DNA of 64,000 bases from Neurospora tetraspora (taxonomy: Eukaryota; Ascomycota; Sordariomycetes; Sordariales; Sordariaceae). Shown piece by piece: positions 54,446 to 64,000 of the stretch. Position numbers and translations under genes: made by a program. The number at the start of each line of letters is the position of its first letter. Positions within the stretch are counted from its first letter, which is position 1. The DNA lies in NCBI RefSeq assembly GCF_033439725.1, contig NW_026944383.1, positions 7,874,001-7,938,000 of the forward strand, read 5' to 3'. The notes below the pieces were generated by a model. That model did no database searches. It was not told the DNA's origin and saw nothing but the letters and a program-made list of their open reading frames with translations.

Positions 54446-57400
54446 ATGATTCCGCGAGATCAACGCCGCCGGAGCCCCGAGAGGGAGCGCCGCCGACGCG
54501 CTGACCGCCGCCATTCCAGAGAACAGCTCGCCGCTGCCGCCCTCGCCGCCGCCGCCGTGGGCCAAACTGCTGCCGCCGGCCCGTCATCCACCCGATCCCG
54601 CGCCAACTCCAGCACTTCGTCTTCCGCCGTCACCTCTTCCGACGAAGACAGCGCCCCCAAAAACACGGGATGGGGCTTCCGCTCTTTCTTTTCCTTGGCA
54701 TCCTCCAAGAAAGTACGGAAGCGCCGATCTTTTCGCAAGAAGAACTACTCCTCGTCTTCCATCGACAGCAACTTGGCCTATGGCGGGTACCAGTCCAGGT
54801 CTTCCCTAGAGTCGCAGCGAGGTGCCAGGAGAAGGAGCGGGCCGCAGAGGAAGATTAGCCAGACCTATTCTCAACACTCCCACCACGACAAGGAGTATCA
54901 ACACAAGGACCAGCCCAAGGATCAGTACAAGGATCATCATCAGTACGAGCCTCAGCATGAGTACCAGCGCCCAGAATATGTGCCCCCGGACCAATATGCG
55001 CACTCGGACCAGCACACACCACGACCATATGTGCCCCAGGACCAGTATGCGCACTCGGATCAGCACACACCACGACCATATGTGCCCCAGGACCAGTATG
55101 CGCACTCGGACCAGCACACACCACGACCAGAGCATCCACAGCACTCACATGCGCATTCCGAGCCTTACTATCACCACCAGCATCAGCAATACCACCAGCA
55201 GCAACCCCATGCTTATCAGCACCCTGCGCAGCACTACCATGACCAGCCCGAACACGATCCAGAGCTCTTTACTCCCGATGGTCGACCTAACTTGGCGCGA
55301 ACAAAGACCGACGAGGAGATTATCGAACTTGGGCGCAAGATCTCTGACCTTGCTAGGGCCTCCAACCTTCGCGATCTGGAAAGGGCTGGCAAGCAACGTC
55401 CATCTCAGCTGGTAGGTGCCGCAACCGCCATCTCCAACTTCCGCCGCCAGAATTCGAGGAGGAATGGACGCCGCGGTCTTGCTCCCTCCAAGTCCAAGCG
55501 CAACGAACAAAATGACCATGATCAGGGCTGGGACACGGCTTCGGATTCGGACTCCGATTCGGGTGACAACACGGAGGAGGCCAGCGCTAGTGACTCTGAC
55601 CTCGCCTATGGCTCAACACCTCAATTCTCGGACGATAAGCTGTCTTCTCCCCCGGCTGCCGCGCCTCCACCACCGACTATCAGCCCCCAGAAACCCTATG
55701 TCAGGAACAAGGCCATCGATCCCTCCAAGTTTGGTCCCGTCAACTCCTTGCACGGCCTTGTGACTCCTCTGAATGGGTTTCGATCGACCGAGAACGCGCC
55801 TCCACCCCGTCAGTCGAAGCCCTGGCTTAACAGATTCGAGAACGATCCTCTTCCGGATCCCCACAGGTTCGATGCTGTCACCAGTCCAACTCTGGTATCC
55901 GGCTCACCTCTGATCACGTCACGACCCGTTTCTGTTGCCATCCAGGCCCCCAAGCCCCGTGTTCCGGTCTCGACACGCGCCCTGGAGGAACACCCCATGC
56001 CGCGCCAGAGATCCGCCGATGGTAGGCATCTTGTGGCCGACTCTGCCTTGGCCAAGTCCATTGGAGCTGCAGCTGATAAACATGAAGTGATCCGAGATGA
56101 CACGCCGCCTTCCAATTACCGACAACATCGCTCACGTGCTTCGTCTCACGTCCAGTCGCATGCTTCCCATACTTCTCATACCTCCCACGTTCCAGTCCAT
56201 GTCCAAGTACCGCTCCCTACGACCCGTGACCTCGAGTTCGATGATTGGCACGACTTCGAAGACCGCCACAGCCGCCTAACCTCCGATGTTCCCAAGTTTC
56301 CCGACCCAGCTGCTGCCGGCGTTGCCGCAGCACTCATTGGAACTGCCCTTTTCCAGGACCGAAACCGACGAGACGACGAAGAGGATCGCAACCTGGACCC
56401 CAACCACGTTCTGGCCGAGTACAAGCAACGTGTACAGCAGGAGGAAGAGCGGCGCCGGAAAGCCGAAGAGGCTGAGAAGGAGCGTCTTGAGAAGGAGCGC
56501 CAAGAACGGGAGGCCCGTGCTGCCGCCGCCATCAAGCGGGAGCGTGAAGCGCGTGAAGCTCAGGAGGCTGCTGAGCGGGAGGCTCGCGAGAAGAAGGAGG
56601 CAGAGGAGCGTGCCGCTGCCGCTACTCTTGAACTCGCCGCGCAGAGGGAGCGCGAAGAGCGGGAAGCGCGTGAGGCCCTTGAGAAGATGCAGAGGGAGGC
56701 TGAAGAACGCGCTGCCGCTGCCGCTGCCGCTCAACGGGAACTCGAAGCTCTTGAGAAGGCTCGTCGCGAGGCCCAGGAACGCGAAGTTCAGGAAGCCATT
56801 GAGAAGGCCCGCCGTGAAGCGTTGGAACGCGCAGCAGCTGCTGCTGAGCGGGAACGTCAAGAGCGTGAGCATCTAGAGAAAGTCCGTCGTGAGGCGGAGG
56901 ATCTTGCTATTGCTGCCCGACGAGAGCTCGAGACCCGCGAGTCTGCGCTTGAGGCTGTCGCCAAGGAAGCTAGGCGTCTCCGTGACGAAGCCGATTACCG
57001 TGAACAGTACGAACGCCGTGTCCGAGAAGCTCGTGAAATGCAGTACAAGGAGGAGCGACGGATGCATGATGCTCGATATCGCGCTGAAAGGGAGAACATG
57101 GTTGTCGATGTTGAGCCCAGGCACCGTAGCACTAGCCGGCAACCGAGGGATGAGTCTCCCGAGGAAAAGCGCTCCAATACAGGTAAGGAGACTGACCGGG
57201 AGGAGCATCACCGTCCCAAGCGTGAGGCTGTTACCGTCATCAACGAGCGCGACCTTCCGAAAGACGAGCCTAAGCCCAAGGTCGAAGAGCCAACCCGATC
57301 CGTTCCGGAGAAGAAGCGAGAGAGTATGGGCGACACTCTCAACCCGAAGCCCAAGAAGCCCAGCAAGGAGGAGAGACGTGCTAAGCGCGCCGAAACTCTT

Positions 57401-60400
57401 CGACTCCTCGCCGAAATGCAAAAGGAACTCGAGCTCGAAAAGGAACGGGCAAGGAAGTTGGCCGAGCTTGAAGCCGCTGAGCAGCAACAAGAGAAACCCA
57501 AGGACGAGGAACCTCGCAAGTCCAGCCAACCCGTTGTGCCAGAGCCTTCGAAATCCACCAAGGACCAGGTTAGTCGCGACTCCAAGGCAGCTCCAGCTCC
57601 AGGACCATCCCCCTCGAAGTCCCCTAAAGGCGTAATTGACCCATTCCAATTTCAGGTTCCGGATGATGCGTTCGCTACACCGGTTTATGCTACCCCGGCT
57701 AGGCCACTGACTCCCCAGGTCTACACTGTTCCCGAGCCTGATTTCTCGCCTCCCAAGCGCCGTCAAATGATCCGTCAACTAACCGATGCGGAACTTGAGA
57801 TTCGCGAGAGAGTGACTCGTCGTGACTCGTTTGAGATCCATCAGCGTCAAGAGGAGATCCGCAGGAGCAGGAACGCATCGGAGCAGCCAACCACCAAAGA
57901 TGCTGACAAAGCGACCGTTCCCGAGACCGACAAGGAGACTTTGATGGCAGAGGAACCTGAACGTGAGCGGAGCCGAAGCCGTAACCGTGCAGGAAGCCGT
58001 GTTCGCGAATCCGAGCCACTACGCGACACGACCGAAGAGCCTGGGCGTACTCGTAGCCGGAGCCGTCAACCCAGTCACGTTCGCGAGGCGGAGCCAAAGC
58101 CAGATCCTCAGGCTGAAGCCAACAAGTGGTATCGTGACTACGTTGGCAACCGGCGGGAGGAACGCTTGCGCAGCAGCTCGCCTAGCCGATCAGTCGTGGA
58201 TAAGTATGACGATGCCCTGTTTGGACCGCCGACACCTGTCATCGTCACAGCGGAACCAACGATCATCACGGCCGAACCTAGCTGGGCCACCGCTGAGCCC
58301 GCAGATGATGGAAAGCCCAAGAAGAGCAAGTACGCCGAGCCCAATGCCGATGTGAAGATCGATCATGTCATCTTGCCGAGAGATCTGCATAGGTTCCTCA
58401 CGCCGGCGGAGGATCACTCCAGTCTTCATGCGCCCACTGGACAGCCGATGTTTACTTCGAGAGATCCGTCGTGTGAGAGGGATAGGCCGTTGTTGAATTT
58501 GGTGCTGCCTACGCCAGCGCCCACTCCCACTCCTGAACGTCAACGGAGGGAACGCGCAAGACAAGCCGCCCGCGAGTCCGAGCCGGAACCCGTCACGACC
58601 AAGCCTTCCTCCGAGGAACCCTACCTAGCTCCCGCTGCCGCCGAAGAATCGAAGAAGCCGAATTACATCCTTAACGCCCGCGGTGAAATTGAGATCATTG
58701 CCCCCACCCCAAAAGATGAGGATAACGAGTCTGTCAAGTCAGATGGGTGGGTGGAGCCCGTGGCTGATACCGGGTTGACGCACGTTGTTGCGGACAGGTC
58801 GAGGCAAGCGGCTGTGGAAGCGATCAAGCGCGCATTGCAGCCTAAGAGGAAGGCGAGCAGTGCTTGGGGAGCGCTTGGTGATGCGGTGCTCAAGAAGGTT
58901 GCTGAGGATAGGAAGGCCGCTGCTGAGAAGAAGGTCGAGATCCCGGCTGCAGAGGAGAAGAGCCTTGCTCCCGAAGTCGAGAACAAAGTTGAGGTCCCGG
59001 CTCCGGTTGTTGAGGCCCCGATCGTCGAAGAGAAGCAGCCTGAAGAGCAGAAATCGCGGGAGCTCCAGCCCCAAACAAAGCCGATCGAGGTTGAAGTTGC
59101 TGCGCCAACAAAGAACGAGGTGCGGCCGGACGTTGAATTACCCCGCCAAGCCCCGCATCCCGATCCCGAGCCGCATCCGGAGCCGCACCACGAGGCCGCC
59201 CCGGTTCCCGCCATTACCATTCAGGAACCGGAGAGCCCGAAAGCGACTGAAGAGCCCAAGTATGAAGAGGCTAAAGAGGAGCTTAAGGAGGAGGAGCAGG
59301 GTGCGCTTCCCGAGGGAGAATCTCATGAAGAGAAAGGAGATGAGGCTACGCGTCAGGTGAGAATTGACCACCATCATAGTGGACGATTACGATTGCTAAC
59401 CCAGTTACAGATTGTCGATGAACCAACAAGTAGCCCCGTCAATCCCAAGCGCAAGCTCCAGAAAGGCCTCGTAGAACCACCAATCTTCTCTCCTTACCGC
59501 CCCACCTTCTCCGATAACTTCGCCGATGTGGTTTGCGGCGAGAATCCGAACCCCGATACTCATGCCGATACCTATACTTGGCGCCGTGATGGCGTGGCAG
59601 CGGAGCCCGAGACTCAAACTTCTACGGGTGACGAGTGGGAGTCCCTTCCGCGAAAAGCGGAAATTGACGAGGACGAAGCCACGACGAACCCAGAGAGGAC
59701 ATTCAATCCGGACAACCGAGAGCCACCAGATCATCGGCTGGGGAAGGAGTTCTCGTTTGAGGTTGTGGACCGCGAGAACTCCCAGACCAATTCCTCTGAT
59801 GAGAATGCGATGGAAGGCGAGAAGGTCGGCACCGAGCACAATGGTGTTTCGGACCGCCGACCAAGCCACGAGTTCATTGATTTCCTGAAGAACCAGACCA
59901 ATGGCTCGACATCGGACCGCAAGCACGACCACATTATTACCACCACCGAGCTGAACGGCAACAGTGAGGAGCAGTCTTTTTTAGGTAATGCCGGCACCCA
60001 TGGCGCAGGTGCCGGCTCGGCAGAAGAGTCTGATGCTGCGACCGCTTCTGAGAGCAAGGAAGCGGAGGCCCAGATTCTCCCTCGCCCAAATGCCACCCAG
60101 GCCTCCATGGATAGTATCCCCGTCGCTAAGCCTAAGGAGGAGGAGGAGGAGAAATCACACGGCAGCAACGCTGGCTCGGACAGTGCCCCCGAGCCGACCC
60201 AACTGCGACACACGGATTCTCGGTTCATCGACCCTGAGGTCCTAGTCCAAAGACCAATCACCCCGGCCATCGACCCCCAATATGGTGATCTTCTTCCTTT
60301 GCCTCCTTACCCTACTCTCACGGGACCTGGGTACCGCTACCTTGCAGACTTGCCCTCGCCGCTTAACTTTGATCTCGAACAGCTTCCAGCACTGCCGGAA

Positions 60401-63400
60401 AGCAGACCTTCTACCCCACCACCTACGTCTGGCTCTCCAAGCAATGCATTCAAGGCTGCCGTAGCAGCAATGATGGGCACCCAATCCATGGTCAGGAGAC
60501 AGAGGGGTCATACTCGCAGCCGTAGTGCGCTGGACGGTACCACCCCAGTTAGACTACCTAGCCAAACCGCCGTTCCTATCCAGTTTCGGTTGAAGGGGAA
60601 GAGGTCCGGGTCAGTGCATTCGCTTCCACCCCCTGACGCCTGGGGGCAGTCACCTGTTTCAAGGCCATTTAGCGCCCATGGTGACGCCACCGCTTCCGGT
60701 GGAACTTCCCCGGTCAGGAGCAGGCCGAGGCCGAGCAGCTGGGAGAGCTCGATGAGGGAGATGAAGCCTTTGTATCTTGTGGAACGGAACGCTGCTACTG
60801 CTGTGTTGGCGCCGGCTGATACCGAGGAGGCTCTTCCTCCCCCGGAGAGCTTTGAGCTCCCGGAGGATGATGATTTGGACTTGCTGCCTGCTTTGCCGGA
60901 GAGTGCGCCGGAAAGTGAGGCGGGGGGTATGTCGCCTGTTGTTGCCCCGGAGACTGAGGCCGAGGATGAAGTTTTGAAGCCCGTGGATCTTTCTACGCCT
61001 CAGGTCCCTGAGACTATTGAGACCGTTTTCCCTGCACCGGAGACCGTCAAACTTCCTGTTGACCAAGACCTGGACCTCCTCCCGGCTCTTCCTGAGAGTG
61101 ACGCTGGCTCACCCATCGCCACCCCTGTGAATCTCTCAAAGGATCTACCCGTTGATGAGGTCCTCGAGCAGGTCCAAGTCCCTAGCCCGGCTCCTGATGA
61201 GAAGGCTCTTCCCGCCCCAGAGACCGTCAAGCTCCCCATTGACGAGGATCTGGATTTGCTACCTGCTTTGCCTGAGTCTCCGACCACCGAGAGTGCTGTG
61301 CCTGTGGCGGCTTTGCCGGTGTCCGTTCCTGAAGTTTCCGAGGCTTCTGATCTCACAGAGGCGTCCAAGGCGGTTGAAGTCGAGGTCCCAGCTGCTGTAT
61401 CCGTCCCAGCTGAACAGGTTCTTCGTGCCCCTGCCCCCGAGGCAGTCAAGCTTCCCGTTGATGATGACCTGGATCTTCTTCCTGCTTTGCCCGAGTCCCC
61501 GATAACCGAGTCTGCTGTGCCTGTCTCTTTGCCAGCAGTTGCCCCGGAGGTTGTTGAGGAGGCTCCGGCTGCTGATATCCCTGAAGCGGTTGAGGTTCCC
61601 AAGGCTATTGAGGTCCCCGCTCCGGTTGAGAGAGATCTTCATCTTCCTTCTCCAGAGACCATCAAGCTCCCCATGGACGAAGACTTGGATCTCCTCCCAG
61701 CTCTACCGGAGAGTGGCCCTTCTTCACCTACTCTTCCTGAGCCAGACTCACCTGTCTCCGTTGTCAAGTCCGAGCTGGAAGCTGTATCCGCCCCGGTGGA
61801 GGAAGCCATCCCTGCCTTGGAGACCGTCAAGATCCCAGAGGACATCGAGCTTCCTGTTGATGAGGATCTGGATCTCCTTCCCGCTTTGCCTGATAGCATT
61901 GCTTCGTCTCCGACTACTGAGACCATGCCCGTCTCTCTGCCGATCTTGGCCCCAGAGGTTGCCGAGGAAATGGAGGAGAAACCGAAGGCCGTCCAAGTCC
62001 CAACCACCGTGGCTCGAGAAATCTTGGCTCCGGAGGCTGTTAAGCTTCCTGTTGATGAGGATCTGGATTTACTTCCAGCTCTGCCTGACTCTCCGGCAGT
62101 CGAGACTACGCCTTCTTTCTCAGTCCCGGCACCCGAAATTGAAGAGACCTCGAAGGCTATCGAGACACCGCAGACCATTGAAGTCCCGGTTTCTGTCGCT
62201 CCAGCTCCCGAGACTGTCTCGCTACCGGTCGATGAGGATCTCGATCTTCTGCCTGCGCTCCCGGACAGTCTTACTACTTCCCCGACAACTGAGACTATGC
62301 CATCCCTGCCTTTCGTGGAGGAAGTAGTTGAGGAGACGTCGAAGGCCGTTGAGCGTGAGGTCCCGGTTCCGGAAAACATCAAGCTTCCAGTCGATGAAGA
62401 TCTCGATCTCCTCCCCGCTCTACCAGACAGCATCGCTACCTCTCCGACGGTCGAGGCTGCCCCATCTCTACCTGTTCTGGCCCCCGAAGTTGCAGACGCG
62501 CCCAAGGAGATACAGGTTACTCCCGAGACCATCACACTGCCGGTTGACGAGGATCTTGATCTCCTGCCCGCACTTCCTGCAAGTGGCAATACTTCCCCAG
62601 AGAGAAGCACTTCTCCCATTCTCGAGAAGGCCGCCTCGCCTGTCATTATTCCTGAGCCCGAGACAGTAGCGCTACCTGTTGACGAAGACTTGGACTTGCT
62701 TCCCGCGCTTCCTGAAAGCAGTCCGGCGTCACCCACGAAGGAACATGCCTCTCTCGCTACATCGCCGTTTATTGCTCCTGCCGTTGAGAGGGAGATAGAT
62801 AACGAGGCTGAGCTTGTTTCGGAAGTTAGCCGTGAATTGGAGGTACCCAAGGAGCCTATGCCTGAGCCGGAGACCATTTCATTGCCGGTTGACGAAGACT
62901 TGGACCTTTTGCCCGCTCTCCCGGAGAGTGCTCCTGCTTCGCCTACTAAGGAGCATGCTTCACTTGCTACTTCACCGGTCGCTTCCCCTGCGCTTCTCAA
63001 AGAAATTGAGCCTGAGGCTGTCTCATTACCGGTTGACGAAGATTTGGACCTCCTACCTGCTCTTCCCGAGAGCGGTCCAGCTTCTCCGGCATTGGAGTAT
63101 GTTTCCCGTTCCGCTTCTCCAGTGGCTCACGTGCTCGAGAAGGAGCCTGTTTCTGAGGCTATCTCTGAGACTGTCCGTGAAATTGTCCCTGAGCCCGAGA
63201 ATGTAGCACTTCCTGTGGATCAAGATTTGGATTTACTTCCTGCTCTTCCTGAGAGTGGCCCTGCTTCGCCTACTAAGGAATATGCTTCCCTTGCTACCTC
63301 GCCGGTTATTGAAGCGGTCGTCGAAAAGGATTTTGTCCCGAGTGTCATTTCCGAGGTCGTGCCTGAACTCTTGCCGCTCCCGGTTGATCAAGACTTGGAT

Positions 63401-64000
63401 CTTCTTCCGGCCCTGCCTGAGAGTGGGCCTGCCTCACCTACCAAGGAACACGCTTCGCTTGCCACTTCCCCGGTTATTGAAGCAGTCGTTGAGCCCATCA
63501 TCGAAAAGGAGCATGCTGTTGAGACCATTCCTGAGGTTGAGGTTATCCCCGAGCTTCTACCACTTCCGGTAAACGAGGACTTGGACCTCCTCCCAGCCCT
63601 CCCAGCAAGTGCTCCTGCCTCACCTACTAAGGAGCTTGCTTTCCCGGTCTCTTCTCCGGTTGAAATCCCCGAATCTGCTCCCGAGGTTATTCCCGAGGAC
63701 GTTTCAAAGGCCCTCCCACTTGAAGTTGTTCCTGAACTCCTGCCACTCCCGACCGACCAGGATTTAGATCTTCTCCCCGCTCTTCCTGAGAGTGGTCCCA
63801 GCTCCCCTGTGTCAAGGGAGTTTGCAACGCCTGTGGCCCAGCTCAAGGATATTTCAGTCGACAAAGAGATTGACGAGCCATCCAAAGACTCGGAGGACGG
63901 CTTGTCAATCACCATCCCCGAACCCGAGTCCGTGCCGCTTCCAGCTGAGTCTGATGATGGTCTCTGGGCCTTGCCTTCCCTGCCCGAGAGCCGCGCCGGT
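54446..64000 (+). CDS. lah: giant repeat protein, amino-terminal part of Leashin-like Woronin-body tether (runs off the window)
   Basis: ATG at 54446 (MIPRDQRRRSPERERRRRAD); the frame is open to the window edge (3185 codons), which is why ordinary ORF lists miss it. A 54-nt GTGAGA...TTACAG intron (59357-59410) is in frame and stop-free. Parts: basic Ala/Ser-rich head; 17-residue repeats (54989-55129); a short hydrophobic Ala/Val/Ile/Leu stretch near 56300; a Glu/Arg/Ala coiled coil (56420-57110); Ser/Pro/Glu-rich segments with conserved-looking islands (VIDPFQFQVPDDAFATPVYA, MREMKPLYLVERN); then 17 copies of DLDLLPALP within LPVDEDLDLLPALPES units (60850-63790). Size, repeat type and position beside SOFT fit Leashin, which ties Woronin bodies to the septal rim or cortex. 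This name is an inference. Confidence 0.72.
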   Translation, partial: MIPRDQRRRSPERERRRRADRRHSREQLAAAALAAAAVGQTAAAGPSSTRSRANSSTSSSAVTSSDEDSAPKNTGWGFRSFFSLASSKKVRKRRSFRKKNYSSSSIDSNLAYGGYQSRSSLESQRGARRRSGPQRKISQTYSQHSHHDKEYQHKDQPKDQYKDHHQYEPQHEYQRPEYVPPDQYAHSDQHTPRPYVPQDQYAHSDQHTPRPYVPQDQYAHSDQHTPRPEHPQHSHAHSEPYYHHQHQQYHQQQPHAYQHPAQHYHDQPEHDPELFTPDGRPNLARTKTDEEIIELGRKISDLARASNLRDLERAGKQRPSQLVGAATAISNFRRQNSRRNGRRGLAPSKSKRNEQNDHDQGWDTASDSDSDSGDNTEEASASDSDLAYGSTPQFSDDKLSSPPAAAPPPPTISPQKPYVRNKAIDPSKFGPVNSLHGLVTPLNGFRSTENAPPPRQSKPWLNRFENDPLPDPHRFDAVTSPTLVSGSPLITSRPVSVAIQAPKPRVPVSTRALEEHPMPRQRSADGRHLVADSALAKSIGAAADKHEVIRDDTPPSNYRQHRSRASSHVQSHASHTSHTSHVPVHVQVPLPTTRDLEFDDWHDFEDRHSRLTSDVPKFPDPAAAGVAAALIGTALFQDRNRRDDEEDRNLDPNHVLAEYKQRVQQEEERRRKAEEAEKERLEKERQEREARAAAAIKREREAREAQEAAEREAREKKEAEERAAAATLELAAQREREEREAREALEKMQREAEERAAAAAAAQRELEALEKARREAQEREVQEAIEKARREALERAAAAAERERQEREHLEKVRREAEDLAIAARRELETRESALEAVAKEARRLRDEADYREQYERRVREAREMQYKEERRMHDARYRAERENMVVDVEPRHRSTSRQPRDESPEEKRSNTGKETDREEHHRPKREAVTVINERDLPKDEPKPKVEEPTRSVPEKKRESMGDTLNPKPKKPSKEERRAKRAETLRLLAEMQKELELEKERARKLAELEAAEQQQEKPKDEEPRKSSQPVVPEPSKSTKDQVSRDSKAAPAPGPSPSKSPKGVIDPFQFQVPDDAFATPVYATPARPLTPQVYTVPEPDFSPPKRRQMIRQLTDAELEIRERVTRRDSFEIHQRQEEIRRSRNASEQPTTKDADKATVPETDKETLMAEEPERERSRSRNRAGSRVRESEPLRDTTEEPGRTRSRSRQPSHVREAEPKPDPQAEANKWYRDYVGNRREERLRSSSPSRSVVDKYDDALFGPPTPVIVTAEPTIITAEPSWATAEPADDGKPKKSKYAEPNADVKIDHVILPRDLHRFLTPAEDHSSLHAPTGQPMFTSRDPSCERDRPLLNLVLPTPAPTPTPERQRRERARQAARESEPEPVTTKPSSEEPYLAPAAAEESKKPNYILNARGEIEIIAPTPKDEDNESVKSDGWVEPVADTGLTHVVADRSRQAAVEAIKRALQPKRKASSAWGALGDAVLKKVAEDRKAAAEKKVEIPAAEEKSLAPEVENKVEVPAPVVEAPIVEEKQPEEQKSRELQPQTKPIEVEVAAPTKNEVRPDVELPRQAPHPDPEPHPEPHHEAAPVPAITIQEPESPKATEEPKYEEAKEELKEEEQGALPEGESHEEKGDEATRQVRIDHHHSGRLRLLTQLQIVDEPTSSPVNPKRKLQKGLVEPPIFSPYRPTFSDNFADVVCGENPNPDTHADTYTWRRDGVAAEPETQTSTGDEWESLPRKAEIDEDEATTNPERTFNPDNREPPDHRLGKEFSFEVVDRENSQTNSSDENAMEGEKVGTEHNGVSDRRPSHEFIDFLKNQTNGSTSDRKHDHIITTTELNGNSEEQSFLGNAGTHGAGAGSAEESDAATASESKEAEAQILPRPNATQASMDSIPVAKPKEEEEEKSHGSNAGSDSAPEPTQLRHTDSRFIDPEVLVQRPITPAIDPQYGDLLPLPPYPTLTGPGYRYLADLPSPLNFDLEQLPALPESRPSTPPPTSGSPSNAFKAAVAAMMGTQSMVRRQRGHTRSRSALDGTTPVRLPSQTAVPIQFRLKGKRSGSVHSLPPPDAWGQSPVSRPFSAHGDATASGGTSPVRSRPRPSSWESSMREMKPLYLVERNAATAVLAPADTEEALPPPESFELPEDDDLDLLPALPESAPESEAGGMSPVVAPETEAEDEVLKPVDLSTPQVPETIETVFPAPETVKLPVDQDLDLLPALPESDAGSPIATPVNLSKDLPVDEVLEQVQVPSPAPDEKALPAPETVKLPIDEDLDLLPALPESPTTESAVPVAALPVSVPEVSEASDLTEASKAVEVEVPAAVSVPAEQVLRAPAPEAVKLPVDDDLDLLPALPESPITESAVPVSLPAVAPEVVEEAPAADIPEAVEVPKAIEVPAPVERDLHLPSPETIKLPMDEDLDLLPALPESGPSSPTLPEPDSPVSVVKSELEAVSAPVEEAIPALETVKIPEDIELPVDEDLDLLPALPDSIASSPTTETMPVSLPILAPEVAEEMEEKPKAVQVPTTVAREILAPEAVKLPVDEDLDLLPALPDSPAVETTPSFSVPAPEIEETSKAIETPQTIEVPVSVAPAPETVSLPVDEDLDLLPALPDSLTTSPTTETMPSLPFVEEVVEETSKAVEREVPVPENIKLPVDEDLDLLPALPDSIATSPTVEAAPSLPVLAPEVADAPKEIQVTPETITLPVDEDLDLLPALPASGNTSPERSTSPILEKAASPVIIPEPETVALPVDEDLDLLPALPESSPASPTKEHASLATSPFIAPAVEREIDNEAELVSEVSRELEVPKEPMPEPETISLPVDEDLDLLPALPESAPASPTKEHASLATSPVASPALLKEIEPEAVSLPVDEDLDLLPALPESGPASPALEYVSRSASPVAHVLEKEPVSEAISETVREIVPEPENVALPVDQDLDLLPALPESGPASPTKEYASLATSPVIEAVVEKDFVPSVISEVVPELLPLPVDQDLDLLPALPESGPASPTKEHASLATSPVIEAVVEPIIEKEHAVETIPEVEVIPELLPLPVNEDLDLLPALPASAPASPTKELAFPVSSPVEIPESAPEVIPEDVSKALPLEVVPELLPLPTDQDLDLLPALPESGPSSPVSREFATPVAQLKDISVDKEIDEPSKDSEDGLSITIPEPESVPLPAESDDGLWALPSLPESRAG
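54989..55129 (+). repeat. 51-bp tandem repeat in coding sequence
   Basis: Nearly three copies of a 51-nt unit coding DQYAHSDQHTPRPYVPQ. Copies are almost identical at DNA level, which points to recent expansion or homogenisation. Confidence 0.9.
60349..64000 (+). repeat. LPVDEDLDLLPALPES coding repeat array
   Basis: Seventeen units with invariant DLDLLPALP, spaced about 130-230 nt apart, flanked by a divergent first copy (DLEQLPALPES near 60363) and a divergent last one (DDGLWALPSLPES at the window edge). Linkers often read SPTKEHASLATSP. DNA of the units differs at silent sites while the peptide core is fixed. Confidence 0.92.

Noticed and set aside
61000-63915. Long Ser/Gly-rich minus frames opposite the LPALP array
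   Set aside because: Antisense of a repeated coding unit; repeats reproduce the same open shadow each time.
1-64000. tRNA genes, 5S rRNA, CRISPR arrays, bacterial-type operons
   Set aside because: Looked for B-box-like GGTTCRANYCC and cloverleaf ends and for spaced repeats by eye; none found. Weak or intron-bearing tRNAs could be missed.

Overview
This window is nuclear DNA of a filamentous ascomycete, most likely a Neurospora or close Sordariales relative. The reasons are many short (about 50-120 nt) introns with GTAHGT-type donors and CTRAC-type branch points, C-ending codon preference in highly expressed genes, long 5' leaders, and a gene set (arg-13-type ornithine carrier, SOFT-like protein, Leashin-like giant protein) typical of Pezizomycotina. 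I cannot fix the species from sequence alone.

Layout. 0-6.3 kb: 14-3-3 protein (+), DPH4 J-protein (-), mitochondrial ribosomal protein mL59 (-), spliceosomal helicase Prp28 (+). 7.9-14.8 kb: mitochondrial ornithine/amino-acid carrier ARG-13 (+), TspO/MBR protein (-), ARS2/Serrate (+), with a foldback MITE-like element between the last two. 15.9-21.1 kb: four divergent members of a small cysteine-rich family that starts with Met-Cys. One of them has two in-frame TAG codons. 22.4-24.3 kb: FolB-domain protein (+) and DUF3605/Gig1-like protein (-). 24.3-28.9 kb: no convincing gene. 28.9-40.5 kb: UDP-glucose pyrophosphorylase (+), Yng2-type ING/PHD protein (-), Hos2-type histone deacetylase (+), and directly after it, in the same frame and separated only by a TAG, a roughly 1450-codon repeat-rich reading frame that lacks an obvious start. 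42.1-44.0 kb: Fmp42/SLC43-like MFS transporter (-). 46.6-50.5 kb: WW plus PhoD-like protein that I take to be SOFT/PRO40. 54.4-64.0 kb: a reading frame open to the window edge, which I take to be the amino-terminal part of Leashin (Woronin-body tether), with a long array of LPVDEDLDLLPALPES repeats.

Themes. Several neighbours share a biological setting. A NuA4-type ING reader and a Hos2-type deacetylase are divergent neighbours, and SOFT and Leashin, both linked to the septal pore, are adjacent. The strongest candidates for something undescribed are the HDAC-TAG-giant-ORF arrangement, the repeat protein itself (two duplicated domain types, a UBZ-like zinc finger, a charged coiled coil and MPxQ repeats), and the Met-Cys cysteine-rich gene cluster with its amber-interrupted member.

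All splice sites were placed by eye from consensus and frame. Function calls are by remembered family resemblance, and no search was run.
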